Assembly (NCBI RefSeq): GCF_010686685.1
Contig: NZ_JAAGWD010000004.1
Coordinates: forward strand, 310,001 to 374,000
Direction of reading: 5' to 3'
Source: Pontibacter burrus
GTDB lineage: Bacteria > Bacteroidota > Bacteroidia > Cytophagales > Hymenobacteraceae
DNA length: 64,000 bases
Positions 25,708-35,012 of the stretch are shown here, piece by piece. How positions within the stretch are numbered: the first letter of the stretch is position 1; each line of letters opens with the position of its first letter. Below the pieces are notes generated by a model, which did no database searches, was not told where the DNA came from, and saw nothing but the letters and a program-made list of their open reading frames with translations. Made by a program: the position numbers and the translations under genes.

Positions 25708-25754
25708 AGCTATAGTTATCGGTTTCTTATGACTGATAACTATAGCTTTATGTT
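25708..25754 (+). terminator. acs terminator whose stem is an inverted pair of CTATAGTT motifs
   Basis: AGCTATAGTTATC (25708-25720) is perfectly complementary to 25735-25747 (13 bp, 14-nt loop). TTATGTTTTAC follows. Each arm contains CTATAGTT or its complement. Confidence 0.75.
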
Positions 25755-25886
25755 TTACTATAGTTACTGTACTTCACTATTAGGCCCAATCTGGTTAAAT
25801 GAGATAGTGCGGAATAAACTATAGCAGCATCCGCTGCAGCACAAGTGTCAGGACCATTAGAGGTAGTTAAATACGCTAGCACAACA

Positions 25887-26795
25887 ATGAAAATAAAGGG
25901 CAGATCTTATTTTAAAGATCCTGAAGCTGACCTCAGTTATTTTGAAAACTGGGTAACACAGTTGGAGAAACAGAACGGAAGAAAGTACGAGCGATTCGAG
26001 GTCGAGACTGCACTTGGAGTAACTCATGTTTGGGGACTCAATACATAGGAAGAGCACCTGGATACGTTGGTGATTTTTCCGGGAGCAAGAACTACAGCCC
26101 TTATTTGGGATTTTGATAAAGGGCTAGGCAACCTCGGCCTTAAGTTGCGCATCTATATGGTGGAAACAAACGGTCTTCCTAATTTAAGTAGTGGAAACAC
26201 TCCGGATATAAAATCACTGGACTATGGTTTTTGGGCAGCCGAAGTGTTTGATAAGCTAGGTCTTGATAAGGCATTTGTAGCAGGCGCTTCGTTTGGCGGA
26301 CTGATATGCATGAAGCTGGGAATTGTGAAGCCCGAGAAGATTAAAACAGCTTTTTTGCTGAATCCGGGTTGTTTGCAACCCTTTTCGTTAACGTTTCAGA
26401 ATCTTTATTATAACCTGCTGCCAATTGTAAAACCAACCGAAAAGAACGTTTTGAAATTTCTGGACAAGGCCGTTTTCTCAAAACCCAATCATCAGCTTTC
26501 GGAGTTTTCAGAAAAAATGCTTGTCGACTATGAGGTTTTTGCAATAAGTCGTTACAAAGACAACACGCAGAAGCCTTATTATATGGGCAACGAACTTGCA
26601 GCTGTTAAAGCGCAAACCTATTTGCTGGTAGGCGACAAAGACCTTTTATTTCCATTTAAAAAGTCTGTCGAAAATGCAGAAAAACATTTAACAACCCTGA
26701 AAGGGATAGAAGTGTTTGCCAATGTGGGGCACGGGATTGAAACCTACGACAAGGCATTGAAATATATCGGTGATAAAATAAAGGATTACCATTAA
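25887..26795 (+). pseudogene. Alpha/beta hydrolase interrupted by in-frame TAG
   Basis: Two segments lie in one frame: 25887-26045 (53 residues, ending THVWGLNT) and 26049-26795 (EEHLDTLVIFPGART onward). A TAG at 26046-26048 separates them. Together they would make about 301 residues with an intact hydrolase set: FPGART oxyanion region, nucleophile Ser in VAGASFGG, Asp in VGDKDLLF and His in NVGHGIE. A single CAG-to-TAG change would explain it (inference). A GTG at 25845 and an internal ATG or GTG after the stop are possible alternative starts. It is more A/T-rich than acs or the Nudix gene. It is either a recent pseudogene or an amber read-through; I favour pseudogene. Confidence 0.75.
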
Positions 26796-26961
26796 AAGCA
26801 ATACCTGTAACAAGCGACATTTCCGTGCTTTGTAAGGTAGCAAAATGGAAGTGCAGCGCAGGTAGTTTTGTAGGAAAACCACGGGAGTGTGGAAGTTGTG
26901 AAGTGCTGGGTGAAATCGAGAGAGTACCTAATAATTTAAACTATAACTTAACTCAGCCATT

Positions 26962-27540
26962 ATGAACAGTAAAGAATTCTACAAACTTCGTCTTTGCTTT
27001 ACAGCTATAGTTTCCATTGCGATATGGGCACTTCTGATCTGGCAACATAACCACGGGGGCGTACCAAGTCATCATATCGCAGCAGATGCAAGCTTTCCTG
27101 CAATCTCTAACTGGTGGGGTGCGGCCTTGCTTCCCTTACTAACCTGGTATTTACTATATCGCGTCCAAAAGCGTTTGTTCAGAAACAAGACAGAAACCCG
27201 GATCTCTTTTAAAAATATAATTTATAGGTTTGCCGGCGCTTTGCTTTTCGGGAGTTTAATAGCTATCTGCTTTACCTTAGGGTACGAAGATAAGACAGGC
27301 TACCTGGTGTTAGGTATGCTTCCGTTTGCGATCTTTATACCAATTTACCGGGCCGAGTGCCTGCTTGGTTTTGTGCTCGGAATGACATTTACATTTGGTG
27401 CTGCGCTGCCAACGGGGTTCGGCATTCTGGTAAGCCTGATGGGCATAATACTGTATTGGCTTATCCGGCCCGGAATATATTATGCTTTATCAAAAATTAC
27501 GATCTTGTTAGCCTTAAGCAAACAGAAACCTCAGCAATAG
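26962..27540 (+). CDS. Hypothetical integral membrane protein
   Basis: I do not recognise a family. The 192 residues contain about five hydrophobic segments: 8-26 (LCFTAIVSIAIWALLIW), 50-66 (WWGAALLPLLTWYLLYR), 86-105 (FAGALLFGSLIAICFTLGY), 112-128 and 134-178 as one or two more (LLGFVLGMTFTFGAALPTGFGILVSLMGIILYW is split by a Gly/Pro turn). The connecting loops are short and basic (RVQKRLFRNKTETR), consistent with an inner-membrane location. It precedes ridA by 26 bp on the same strand. Base composition is A/T-rich like the broken hydrolase upstream, so the two could share an origin. Confidence 0.7.
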   Translation: MNSKEFYKLRLCFTAIVSIAIWALLIWQHNHGGVPSHHIAADASFPAISNWWGAALLPLLTWYLLYRVQKRLFRNKTETRISFKNIIYRFAGALLFGSLIAICFTLGYEDKTGYLVLGMLPFAIFIPIYRAECLLGFVLGMTFTFGAALPTGFGILVSLMGIILYWLIRPGIYYALSKITILLALSKQKPQQ

Positions 27541-27566
27541 GGGAGCAGTAACTAAAATTTACTTTT

Positions 27567-27947
27567 ATGAGCAGAAAAGCATTTACCGCCGAAGGTGCCG
27601 TGTCAGTAGGCCCTTATTCGCATGCCGTAGAGACCGGTAACCTGTTATATTTATCTGGCCAAACCCCGATTGATGCCGCAACCGGCAAGCTGGTAGAAGG
27701 AGACATTTCCGCCCAGACAAAGCAGTGTTTTATAAATCTGTTTGCTGTGCTGAAAGCTGCAGGCTTAACCCCGGACGATGTAGTGAAAGTAAACGTGTTC
27801 CTGACTGACATGGCAAACTTTGAAGCGATGAACGAGGTTTACAAAACACAATTTACAACGCCATACCCTGCCCGTACAACTATAGGTGTTGCCGCACTGC
27901 CTTTAGGCGCTCAGGTAGAAATAGAGCTGATTGCCGCCCGAAAGTAA
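27567..27947 (+). CDS. ridA: RidA family reactive-intermediate deaminase
   Basis: The 126-residue protein has the Rid family signature. GPYSHAVETGNLLYLSGQ (15-32) forms one side of the trimer cleft. Arg103 in PARTTIGVAALP is the residue that binds the substrate carboxylate in RidA enzymes, and VEIELIAARK closes the protein. RidA hydrolyses 2-aminoacrylate and related enamines released by PLP enzymes, protecting them from damage. The length is typical. The gene follows the membrane protein by 26 bp and precedes the Nudix gene by 59 bp. The presence of the key Arg argues for the active RidA subgroup. Confidence 0.93.
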   Translation: MSRKAFTAEGAVSVGPYSHAVETGNLLYLSGQTPIDAATGKLVEGDISAQTKQCFINLFAVLKAAGLTPDDVVKVNVFLTDMANFEAMNEVYKTQFTTPYPARTTIGVAALPLGAQVEIELIAARK

Positions 27948-27979
27948 GTTGTAAAGCTGGCCATCAGCCTAAAACGCTT

Positions 27980-27987
27980 TACATTTG
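27980..27987 (+). promoter_or_regulatory. Candidate -7 element TACATTTG for the Nudix gene
   Basis: The octamer fits TAnnTTTG, 19 bp before the ATG at 28007. The -33 element is weak. Between it and the start lies one AACTATAG motif. Confidence 0.4.
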
Positions 27988-28006
27988 CAGTATACCAACT
28001 ATAGCC

Positions 28007-28573
28007 ATGACAGACGAGCAGCATAACCCCTGGACTAAACTTTCATCAGAAGATATTTATCATAACCCCTGGATAAAGGTACGCGAAGACCGTGTGCTGA
28101 CACCAGCCGGCAACGAAGGAATTTACGGTGTAGTAAGCATGAAAAACAAAGCTATTGGCATTATACCGATAGATGATGAAGGCTATACTTACCTGATCGG
28201 GCAGTACCGTTACCCACTTGATGAGTATAGTTGGGAGATTCCGATGGGCGGTGGCCTGGTGGAGAATGATATTCTGGAATCGGCAAAGCGCGAGCTGCAG
28301 GAAGAAACCGGTTTTACAGCTGCCAAATGGACAAACATTTGCCGCCTGCATACCTCCAATTCTGTTACCGACGAAGAAGGCTTTGTTTTTCTGGCGCAGG
28401 AACTAACGCCCGGAGACACCGCTTTCGAAGAAACGGAAGTGCTGCAGATAAAGCGCCTGCCTTTCTCAGAAGCCGTCCACATGGCTATGAACAACCAGAT
28501 CACCGACGCCATCAGCGTAGCCGGTATCTTAAAAGCCGCTCTTTTGTTAGGTGTGAGTCTGAACCGGGGTTAA
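28007..28573 (+). CDS. Nudix hydrolase
   Basis: The 188-residue protein resembles ADP-ribose pyrophosphatases (NudF-like). IGQYRYPLDEYSWEIPMGGG leads into the Nudix helix, where R95-E96-L97-x-E99-E100-x-G102 is intact. The segment before it (GGGLVEND, 81-88) is shorter than the usual GG-x-x-E-x-G-E, so the first Glu of the consensus is replaced by Asn87 in register; Glu86 or Asp88 may substitute. Members cleave nucleoside diphosphates linked to another moiety, needing Mg2+. It is the last gene before a 1-kb repeat region. Confidence 0.88.
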   Translation: MTDEQHNPWTKLSSEDIYHNPWIKVREDRVLTPAGNEGIYGVVSMKNKAIGIIPIDDEGYTYLIGQYRYPLDEYSWEIPMGGGLVENDILESAKRELQEETGFTAAKWTNICRLHTSNSVTDEEGFVFLAQELTPGDTAFEETEVLQIKRLPFSEAVHMAMNNQITDAISVAGILKAALLLGVSLNRG

Positions 28574-29071
28574 GGGGATTTGATGGATAAGTAGGGTTGG
28601 GCCGACTGCTATAGTTTATTGTTTCACCCCTTCCTAACCTTCTCCTTTTGTCGAGAGCCCCTACCCCAAACAGGGGAAGGAGCCTGGTTATTGCTATAGT
28701 TGCTGCAGTACTAAATTTCGCTGGCGCTGGTTTGTAACCCATGTCTAACGATATGGTTGAGTTTGTAACCCAACTGGCCCGGCAGGTTTTGTCAGAATCA
28801 GGATTTTCAGGATTAAAGGATTTACAGGATCAGGGCTTTTGCTAAAGTTTTACCTTACCCCATCCCTCTCCTAAAAACAGGAGAGGGCGCTTTGATGTTG
28901 ATGCTATAGTTGGAGCTAGAGTTTTATAGTTGGCACTTGTCATCCCCCTACCCCCTTCAAAGAGGGACAGTTTCTGCTACTGCTATAGTTTGCCTTATAG
29001 TTTTAAATTTGGCAATTAACCCACCCCTGCCCCTCCCAAGAGGGGAATTTCTGCCATTGCTATAGTTGATC

Positions 29072-29440
29072 CTATAGTTTTATAGTTACAGGCAACGAGC
29101 AGGCAGGCATAGCCTGCCTCTAGGAACTACTACCACGGAAAAGCGATGTAACTATAGCCTATCACCAAACTCATAAATTAACTATCGAAGGATCTCAGTC
29201 TTTGGGTTGAGCGCCTTGTAGATTTCTGGTGCCGCCAGGCATTGCGAGGTACGAGCAAAAGAAATGTACACCGCGCGATGCCCGAAGACGGGGCCCCGCG
29301 GCCGTGAGCGCACCAAAGCAGAAATGAAACGATAGGTCAGTAAAGCTCCCAGGATCAGTAGTAACTATAGCATAAACTGCTTGTGGCAAGTAGTAACTAT
29401 AGAATATATAAGATCCTTCGGCTAACGCTCAGGATGACAT
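29072..29440 (+). repeat. Interspersed repeat unit, copy 2 of 3
   Basis: The blocks and order are those of copy 1. The structured core spans 29,196-29,318, from CAGTCTTTGGGTTGAGCGCC to GGCCGTGAGCGCACCAAAG, and contains GCGATGCCCGAAGACGGGGC. The ATATAAGATCCTTCGGCTAACG block sits at the 3' end. Similarity with copy 1 continues for about 60 bp past this end (AATAGATTTCTCA..TTCGAAAT). It ends 150 bp before plsC. Confidence 0.85.
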
Positions 29441-29555
29441 ATAATAAGCTGAAATAGATTTCTCATGAATTTCGAAATATCAGAAGTAGAAACTATAGCA
29501 TTGGTATCACACAATACTTTTGAATCATTCTATACCTGAGTTGGTTTTGGGAGCG

Positions 29556-29585
29556 TTGAACAATGGCGGAATATTCTTACATTTG
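29556..29585 (+). promoter_or_regulatory. Bacteroidota promoter TTG-N19-TACATTTG for plsC
   Basis: A -33 TTG (29556-29558) and a -7 TACATTTG (29578-29585) are separated by exactly 19 bp, the expected primary sigma spacing in this phylum. The ATG begins 6 bp after the -7 box, which implies a leaderless or almost leaderless transcript. Confidence 0.65.
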
Positions 29586-29590
29586 AAACC

Positions 29591-30403
29591 ATGAAAGTGC
29601 TCAAATACCTGTCGCAACGCATTTATACAACTTGGTGCTGTACCTGGTTTATAGTGCCATTTGTGGTAACATATCCTGTTCAGGTATTTCTTATTCGTAA
29701 GCCACAGTGGCACAGGCATGTTCATAACATCAACAGGCTCTGGTCTGCCATTTTTCTACGCATGTTCCTTACGCCGTTGCAGGTGGAGTGGCGCATGAAG
29801 TTCGACCCGAAACAACGTTACATTTTTACTCCCAACCATAGTTCGTACCTCGATATACCCATGATGCTGCGGGCTATCCCCGGTTTTCTTAACTTTGTAG
29901 GTAAAAGCTCGTTGGCTAAGGTGCCGCTCTGGGGTAAAGTATATGGTACGCTATACATCAGCGTAGACCGCAGAAGTGCCATGAGCAGCGCCAAAAGCTA
30001 TATCCAGTCTAAAAAAACGCTGGATGAGGGCCGCAGTCTGGTTATTTTTCCGGAGGGAACTATAGGCGAGACAGCCGGAGAACAGTTGCTGGAGTTTAAA
30101 GACGGACCGTTTAAGATCGCGATTGAAAAGCAGCTGCCCGTTGTGCCGGTCTCGATGCCGTATAACCAGCGCTTTATGCCCGACGTGGAAGAGGTGGGGC
30201 TAAAAATCCGCCGTCATCCGCTTAAAATGATCATACACGAGCCAATTGAAACCACAGGTATGACACTGGAGGACCTGCCGGCTTTAAAAGAGCGCGTATT
30301 TCATATTATTCAACAAGAGTTAACCAAACACAACTATAACAAGGATGTCAACAGATATTCAAACCATCAGAAAATTAGCACATCTGAGCAGACTGGAATT
30401 TAG
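29591..30403 (+). CDS. plsC: 1-acyl-sn-glycerol-3-phosphate acyltransferase (PlsC family)
   Basis: The 270-residue acyltransferase has a hydrophobic N-terminal segment (12-35). The catalytic motif is NHSSYLD (82-88, His83 and Asp88), followed by GKSSLAKVPLWG and the substrate-binding FPEGTIGE near 155. It transfers an acyl chain to lysophosphatidate at the inner membrane during phospholipid synthesis; an ornithine-lipid or other lysolipid acceptor is possible. The gene opens a tightly packed six-gene run. Its last 59 bases overlap the start of gatC in another frame. The promoter places the transcript start next to the ATG. Confidence 0.9.
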   Translation: MKVLKYLSQRIYTTWCCTWFIVPFVVTYPVQVFLIRKPQWHRHVHNINRLWSAIFLRMFLTPLQVEWRMKFDPKQRYIFTPNHSSYLDIPMMLRAIPGFLNFVGKSSLAKVPLWGKVYGTLYISVDRRSAMSSAKSYIQSKKTLDEGRSLVIFPEGTIGETAGEQLLEFKDGPFKIAIEKQLPVVPVSMPYNQRFMPDVEEVGLKIRRHPLKMIIHEPIETTGMTLEDLPALKERVFHIIQQELTKHNYNKDVNRYSNHQKISTSEQTGI

Positions 30404-30632
30404 CGAAGAGAAAGAGCAGGAGATGCTGGGCGACCTGAACAAGATCCTGAACTGGGTAGACAAACTACGTGAACTGGATACGGAAAACATAGAGCCCCTG
30501 ACGCACATGACTGCCGAAATGAACGTGATGCGCGAAGACGTAGCCAAAAATACCATTACCCACGAAGAAGCATTGTTGAACGCTCCTAAAAAAGACTCCG
30601 ATTACTTTAGAGTGCCAAAGGTACTGGAGTAA
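30345..30632 (+). CDS. gatC: Asp-tRNA(Asn)/Glu-tRNA(Gln) amidotransferase subunit C
   Basis: The protein has 95 residues, the normal GatC length. It starts MSTDIQTIRKLAHLSRLEFSE and has the family ILNWVDKLRELDTENIEPLTH core and a C-terminal DSDYFRVPKVLE, matching the conserved FxVPKVLE tail. GatC wraps around GatA and stabilises the GatCAB complex, which converts misacylated Glu-tRNA(Gln) or Asp-tRNA(Asn). gatA and gatB are not in the window. Translation starts inside plsC (59-bp overlap), suggesting translational coupling, and the next gene starts 15 bp after its stop. Confidence 0.93.
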   Translation: MSTDIQTIRKLAHLSRLEFSEEKEQEMLGDLNKILNWVDKLRELDTENIEPLTHMTAEMNVMREDVAKNTITHEEALLNAPKKDSDYFRVPKVLE

Positions 30633-30647
30633 GCGGTAAGCCTGTTT

Positions 30648-33600
30648 ATGAGTAAAGCGAACTTTTGGAAGAACTGGGATGCTACCCTGAAGTATCCCTA
30701 TCTTTTTTTACTGGTGCTTTCGGCGGCGGCCCTGCTGCTGGGCGCTTACTATTATATAGCCGGTAATACTGCTGCCTACGCCTGGGACAAAATCACAGAC
30801 CTGCAGGTGGTATCGGTACCGGTGCATGAAGTTACGCGACTACTCCAACCCTTTACACTGTATGCCGACGGCTACCTGCTGCTGGAGCAGTATGATGTAG
30901 GCCCCCTTGAAGTAAAAACCTGGCCTGCTGCTGTTTTCCTGGGTATTCTTGCCGTTTGCATTGCCTTCTACAGTGCTGCCATCAGTACCATGCGGCAGAT
31001 CCCTTACTTTGCCGGGGTACTGCTGCTCATGCTTTTCCTGGCATCCTTCAACATAGATCAACTACAGATCCTGGGCGCTGAATCGGGGCAGACAACACTG
31101 CTGATGCTGATTATTCTGTTGGCTGGGCTGAGCTATGCTTTCCAGGCGTTCTGGAAACACGTTTCGTTTGGGCTGCGGGTAGTGGCCATGTTGCTGACGC
31201 TTCTGGTAGCCGGTATAGCCATTTTTGCCGAATCCGGGTTTTCGCCTTCGGTTACGGCCTTGCACCTGGTAAACTATAGTTCGCTGGCCACGCTTGTAGT
31301 TGCGATAGTCTTTATAATCTGGGTATCGTACGAAAATGTAAATGCCCTGCTTTGGATCAATACACAGGGAGCCACACCGGAGCGCCGTTTCAGTATGTGG
31401 CAGTTTATCCTGATTGCGGGGCTGTACCTGCTCAACCTGCTGCTGCTTTACCTGCGCAAGATCGGTTACATACAGGCCGATATGGTGTTCGTAAATGCCT
31501 ACTTCCTGCTATTGCTTTCGGTAGTGGCTGGCTTTTGGGGGATGCGGCAACGCGAAGCTTTCTATGGCAAACATTTTCCGTTCAGGCCTACAGGTGCGGT
31601 ATTATACCTGGTTTTTGCCACTGTAGCCTTCCTGAGCATCGGCTATGCCTTTGTTACTTCCAGCGACTCCATTACGGTGCTGTACCAGGACATGATCATT
31701 TATACCCACCTGGTATATGGAGCTCTTTTCTTCCTTTATCTGCTCATGAATTTCGGCAGGCTGATAAAAGAGCGAAAGGCCGTGTATAAGGTGGTTTATG
31801 AGCCGCAGGTATTTACATTGTTCTCGTTCTTCCTGATGAGCACTGTAATTCTTGCTATCCTGATCATCCGCTCGCAATACAGTGTTTACTTTAATGCGCA
31901 GGCAGGTTACTATAGTTATGTCGGTGATATTTACCAGGCATCTGGGAATACTGTACTGGCAAAACGCTTTTATGAAGAAAGTGATGTATATGACCTGAAC
32001 AACGTGAAGGCAAACTATAGCCTGGCCACAATTTACAGATCGGAGTCGCAGCGCAACAACGAAATCCTGCACCTGAAGGGAGCTGCGAGCAAGCGCCCTA
32101 ACCCGAAGTTGTATGTGCGCATGGCCAACCTCTACGACCAGAAACAATATTTTTTCGAGAAGCTGTATGTGTTGCACGAGGGCATAGATAAGTTTCCGGA
32201 AAGTGCTGAACTATACAATAACATGGCCTTGCTGTACATGCAAACCAGTGTTACCGATTCTGTAGAATACTATTTTAACCTGGCAGAGAAATTTAGCAGT
32301 AACAAAGAAGCCATTCAGAGCAACAGGTTGGCCTTTTATACACGACAGGGGATGTTAGAGCCTGCCCGCAACCTGCTTGCCGAGGCCCGGAATGCCGATT
32401 ATAACCCACTACGAAGCAATGTGGCAGTGTTGCGCCAGTTGCTCGGCGAAAAAGCGGGTACAACAAGAACCAGTGATTATTTTGCGCCGGACACGCTAGA
32501 GGCTGTTGAAGAATTTACGCTGTTCTATAACGAAACCCTGAGCAGCCTGAACGACGGTGATACGACACGTTTAAAAGCAGTTGATCGTTATCTGAACTCA
32601 CCGGGGAACGAGATTTTCCACGAAGACCTTTTATACAGCAAAGCACTCATACATCATTACAACGGTCGCCCTAAAGAAGCCAGAAATATAGTTGAGAACC
32701 TGGCCCTTTCGGTAAGCGGCCGGAGTGGTTATTACTATAATGCTCTGGCCGTCTGGATGCTGGAAGAAGAAAACTATAAAGCGGCTGCCCACTACTTTGG
32801 TCTGGCAAAAGACCATGGCTATAAACAGGCTTACCTGTCGCATGGATATGCGCTTGCGCTGGCAAACGAGCCACGGCAAGCCATAAACGCGCTACAGGAA
32901 GTAGGTTTTACAGAGATAGCCTCAGCGCAGGAAGTTGCCGGCCAGATGGCAGAAGTGCTGCAAGAAGATTTTGATACGATTGTAAAAACTGCCCCGGACG
33001 ACGATAAAGTAAGGTATCTGCAAACCTATCTGCCAATGCTCAGTGTGAAGCAGGTGGATGCCCTGATCAACGCTATCAGCGAAAAGGAGCTTCGCCGCAT
33101 TGCCCTGATCAATCGCATTGATTACCTGATGAATAAACATCAGTGGAAATCTGCCAATAAAGCCATTAAAGAAACGGCACCGCAGCTGCAGCCCGAAGGC
33201 GAACTGCGCAGTCGCCTGAACCTGCAACAGCTCAGGCTCTGGAATAATACCCAAAACTACGATGTGTTGCTAGACCGCATGGATAACCTGCATTTTACAA
33301 CGCACGACAGAAAATACAAACTATACTTTAAGGCAAGTATTGCAGCCGCCAAAGGCCGTGACCGCGAAGCAGCTGAAAAATACCGACAGGCCGTAAAGTT
33401 GCTGCTTTACGATGAGGAAGTAGTAAAGAGGGCAGCAGCTTATTTTGCAGAAAAGGAGCCCGACGAAATGACTGCCTATGAGATTTTACTGGCAGGTATT
33501 ACATATAATCCATTCTCGGCAGAGTTACAAAAAGCCTATGCGTTGGAGAGCCTGAACAAAGGGCTTAACAGCTATGCCGAACAGGCACTGGCAACGTTGC

Positions 33601-33698
33601 AGGACTTGCTTGCTGAAGAAGAATACACTACATTTATAAAGGAGTTTGAGCAGCACCGCGAGGCTGTTCAGCAGAAATTGGATAACTGGCAACTATAA
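30648..33698 (+). CDS. Polytopic membrane protein with long TPR-like domain
   Basis: I do not recognise a named family. The 1016 residues begin with about eleven TM segments (roughly 17-37, 94-115, 120-137, 148-165, 173-193, 204-226, 250-268, 278-298, 314-333, 345-365 and 382-404). The rest is a soluble helical region of about 600 residues with TPR-like pairs: [71 protein letters not shown] and [20 protein letters not shown]. By the positive-inside rule the TPR part probably faces the periplasm or cytoplasm as a scaffold; the side is not settled. It is followed 11 bp later by an ABC ATPase lacking its own permease, so a complex is conceivable. Confidence 0.82.
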   Translation: MSKANFWKNWDATLKYPYLFLLVLSAAALLLGAYYYIAGNTAAYAWDKITDLQVVSVPVHEVTRLLQPFTLYADGYLLLEQYDVGPLEVKTWPAAVFLGILAVCIAFYSAAISTMRQIPYFAGVLLLMLFLASFNIDQLQILGAESGQTTLLMLIILLAGLSYAFQAFWKHVSFGLRVVAMLLTLLVAGIAIFAESGFSPSVTALHLVNYSSLATLVVAIVFIIWVSYENVNALLWINTQGATPERRFSMWQFILIAGLYLLNLLLLYLRKIGYIQADMVFVNAYFLLLLSVVAGFWGMRQREAFYGKHFPFRPTGAVLYLVFATVAFLSIGYAFVTSSDSITVLYQDMIIYTHLVYGALFFLYLLMNFGRLIKERKAVYKVVYEPQVFTLFSFFLMSTVILAILIIRSQYSVYFNAQAGYYSYVGDIYQASGNTVLAKRFYEESDVYDLNNVKANYSLATIYRSESQRNNEILHLKGAASKRPNPKLYVRMANLYDQKQYFFEKLYVLHEGIDKFPESAELYNNMALLYMQTSVTDSVEYYFNLAEKFSSNKEAIQSNRLAFYTRQGMLEPARNLLAEARNADYNPLRSNVAVLRQLLGEKAGTTRTSDYFAPDTLEAVEEFTLFYNETLSSLNDGDTTRLKAVDRYLNSPGNEIFHEDLLYSKALIHHYNGRPKEARNIVENLALSVSGRSGYYYNALAVWMLEEENYKAAAHYFGLAKDHGYKQAYLSHGYALALANEPRQAINALQEVGFTEIASAQEVAGQMAEVLQEDFDTIVKTAPDDDKVRYLQTYLPMLSVKQVDALINAISEKELRRIALINRIDYLMNKHQWKSANKAIKETAPQLQPEGELRSRLNLQQLRLWNNTQNYDVLLDRMDNLHFTTHDRKYKLYFKASIAAAKGRDREAAEKYRQAVKLLLYDEEVVKRAAAYFAEKEPDEMTAYEILLAGITYNPFSAELQKAYALESLNKGLNSYAEQALATLQDLLAEEEYTTFIKEFEQHREAVQQKLDNWQL

Positions 33699-33709
33699 AA
33701 ACAGCCTGC

Positions 33710-34453
33710 ATGAGCATCATCATCGATACACACCACATCTCTAAAGTATACCGCATGGGAGCAGAGGTAATCAACGCCCTGCAGGATGTTTCTATAACCA
33801 TACACAAAGGAGAATATGTGGCGTTTATGGGCCCTTCCGGTTCAGGTAAATCCACACTCATGAACATCATCGGCTGCCTTGATACACCAACTGGCGGTAC
33901 CTACATTCTGAACGGAAACGATGTGAGCAACATGACGGATAACGAACTGGCCGAGGTGCGCAATAAAGAGATCGGTTTCGTTTTCCAGACGTTCAACCTG
34001 TTGCCGCGTCAGACATCTTTAGAGAACGTAGCCCTGCCACTGATCTATGCTGGTTATAATAAAACCCAGCGCGAAGAGCGGGCGCAGAAAGCACTGGAAA
34101 GTGTAGGCCTTGGCAACCGTGGAAAACACAAGCCCAACGAACTTTCGGGCGGGCAGCGCCAGCGTGTGGCTATAGCCCGTGCCTTAATTAACGACCCAAG
34201 CATTATTCTGGCCGATGAGCCGACTGGTAACCTCGACACCAAAACATCTTACGAGATCATGGAGCTGTTCGAGAACCTGCATTCAAGAGGTAACACCATA
34301 ATTATGGTAACCCACGAAGAAGATATTGCCCGCTATGCCCACCGTATAGTTCGTTTGCGTGATGGTTTGATAGAGTCGGATACTATAAACGAAAACGTAG
34401 CTACCGCAGCCATGATGCGGGAAGCGCACAGCATCAATGAAGATATACACTAA
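33710..34453 (+). CDS. ABC transporter ATPase, LolD/MacB type
   Basis: The protein has 247 residues. Walker A is GPSGSGKST (41-49), the Q-loop lies in VFQTFNLLP, the signature is [15 protein letters not shown], Walker B is [12 protein letters not shown] and the H-loop His is in MVTHEED. The closest styles are LolD, MacB and FtsE: type VII ABC systems that extrude lipoproteins, peptides or drugs by mechanotransmission. No MacB-like permease (FtsX fold) is adjacent. Its gene neighbour is the 11-TM/TPR protein, so either that protein or a distant permease is the partner. Its end overlaps the adenosyltransferase start by 17 bp. Confidence 0.9.
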   Translation: MSIIIDTHHISKVYRMGAEVINALQDVSITIHKGEYVAFMGPSGSGKSTLMNIIGCLDTPTGGTYILNGNDVSNMTDNELAEVRNKEIGFVFQTFNLLPRQTSLENVALPLIYAGYNKTQREERAQKALESVGLGNRGKHKPNELSGGQRQRVAIARALINDPSIILADEPTGNLDTKTSYEIMELFENLHSRGNTIIMVTHEEDIARYAHRIVRLRDGLIESDTINENVATAAMMREAHSINEDIH

Positions 34454-34988
34454 GACCGGCGATAAAGGCACTACCGCGCTGATAGGGGGGACCCGTGTAG
34501 CCAAATCGCATTTGCGGATAGAAGCTTACGGAACCGTTGATGAGTTAAATTCCTACATCGGGCTGGTACGCGACCAGGAAGTAAACAAATCCAGAGCTGA
34601 CATACTGAAAGAGATACAGGACAGGCTCTTTACCATTGGCTCCATGCTGGCTACCGATCCGGATAAAAACGTGAAGATGGTTACGCCGGACCTGCATACC
34701 GAAGACGTACAGTTACTGGAAAAGGAGATCGACACTATGAGCGAAGAGGTACCGCCGCTGCGTGCTTTTGTACTGCCGGGCGGCCATCAGTCGGTATCTT
34801 TCTGCCATATAGCGCGTTGCGTGTGTCGCCGTGCCGAACGCCTTGCCATCAGGTTGCAGGAAGAGTCGCCGGTAGATGAACTGGTAATTATTTATCTAAA
34901 CCGTTTGTCGGATTATCTGTTTGCATTGTGCCGCCGTATGACTTACGAGCTGCAGGCTGAGGAAGTAACCTGGAAGCCAAGAGTTTAA
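34437..34988 (+). CDS. Cob(I)yrinic acid a,c-diamide adenosyltransferase, PduO type
   Basis: The 183-residue protein begins [20 protein letters not shown], the ATP-binding N-terminus of PduO-type adenosyltransferases. The substrate helix signature [14 protein letters not shown] and the ENLPVDE-like [21 protein letters not shown] region are present. It transfers the adenosyl group of ATP to cob(I)alamin, making coenzyme B12 in the cytoplasm. The start codon lies inside the ABC ATPase gene (17-bp overlap). No other cobalamin genes are in the window and no cobalamin riboswitch was recognised nearby, so salvage for a B12-dependent enzyme elsewhere is likely. Confidence 0.93.
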   Translation: MKIYTKTGDKGTTALIGGTRVAKSHLRIEAYGTVDELNSYIGLVRDQEVNKSRADILKEIQDRLFTIGSMLATDPDKNVKMVTPDLHTEDVQLLEKEIDTMSEEVPPLRAFVLPGGHQSVSFCHIARCVCRRAERLAIRLQEESPVDELVIIYLNRLSDYLFALCRRMTYELQAEEVTWKPRV

Positions 34989-35012
34989 TAACCCTTCACC
35001 AACAACTACACT

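Larger units (their letters stand above)
28574..29590. other. Repeat-rich intergenic region upstream of plsC
   Basis: This stretch of about 1 kb without a credible gene contains ten CTATAG hexamers between 28,600 and 29,500. It also has several self-complementary C-rich/G-rich strings (CTCTCCT..AGGAGAG near 28,868; CCCCTCCC..GAGAGGGG near 29,030), the large repeat unit at 29,072-29,440 and the plsC promoter at 29,556. Short frames here are not conserved between repeat copies. Confidence 0.78.

Noticed and set aside
26067..26795. A complete alpha/beta hydrolase starting at GTG 26067
   Set aside because: The predicted start lies inside the first core strand (VIFPG), while the upstream frame supplies the missing N-terminal segment; a broken longer gene is the better explanation.
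28574..29590. CRISPR array in the repeat-rich gaps
   Set aside because: Repeats are of unequal spacing and different families, spacers of constant length are absent, and no cas gene is present.
31602..32177. 191-codon minus-strand frame
   Set aside because: It is antisense to the TM/TPR gene, which has a consistent TM pattern and operon position.
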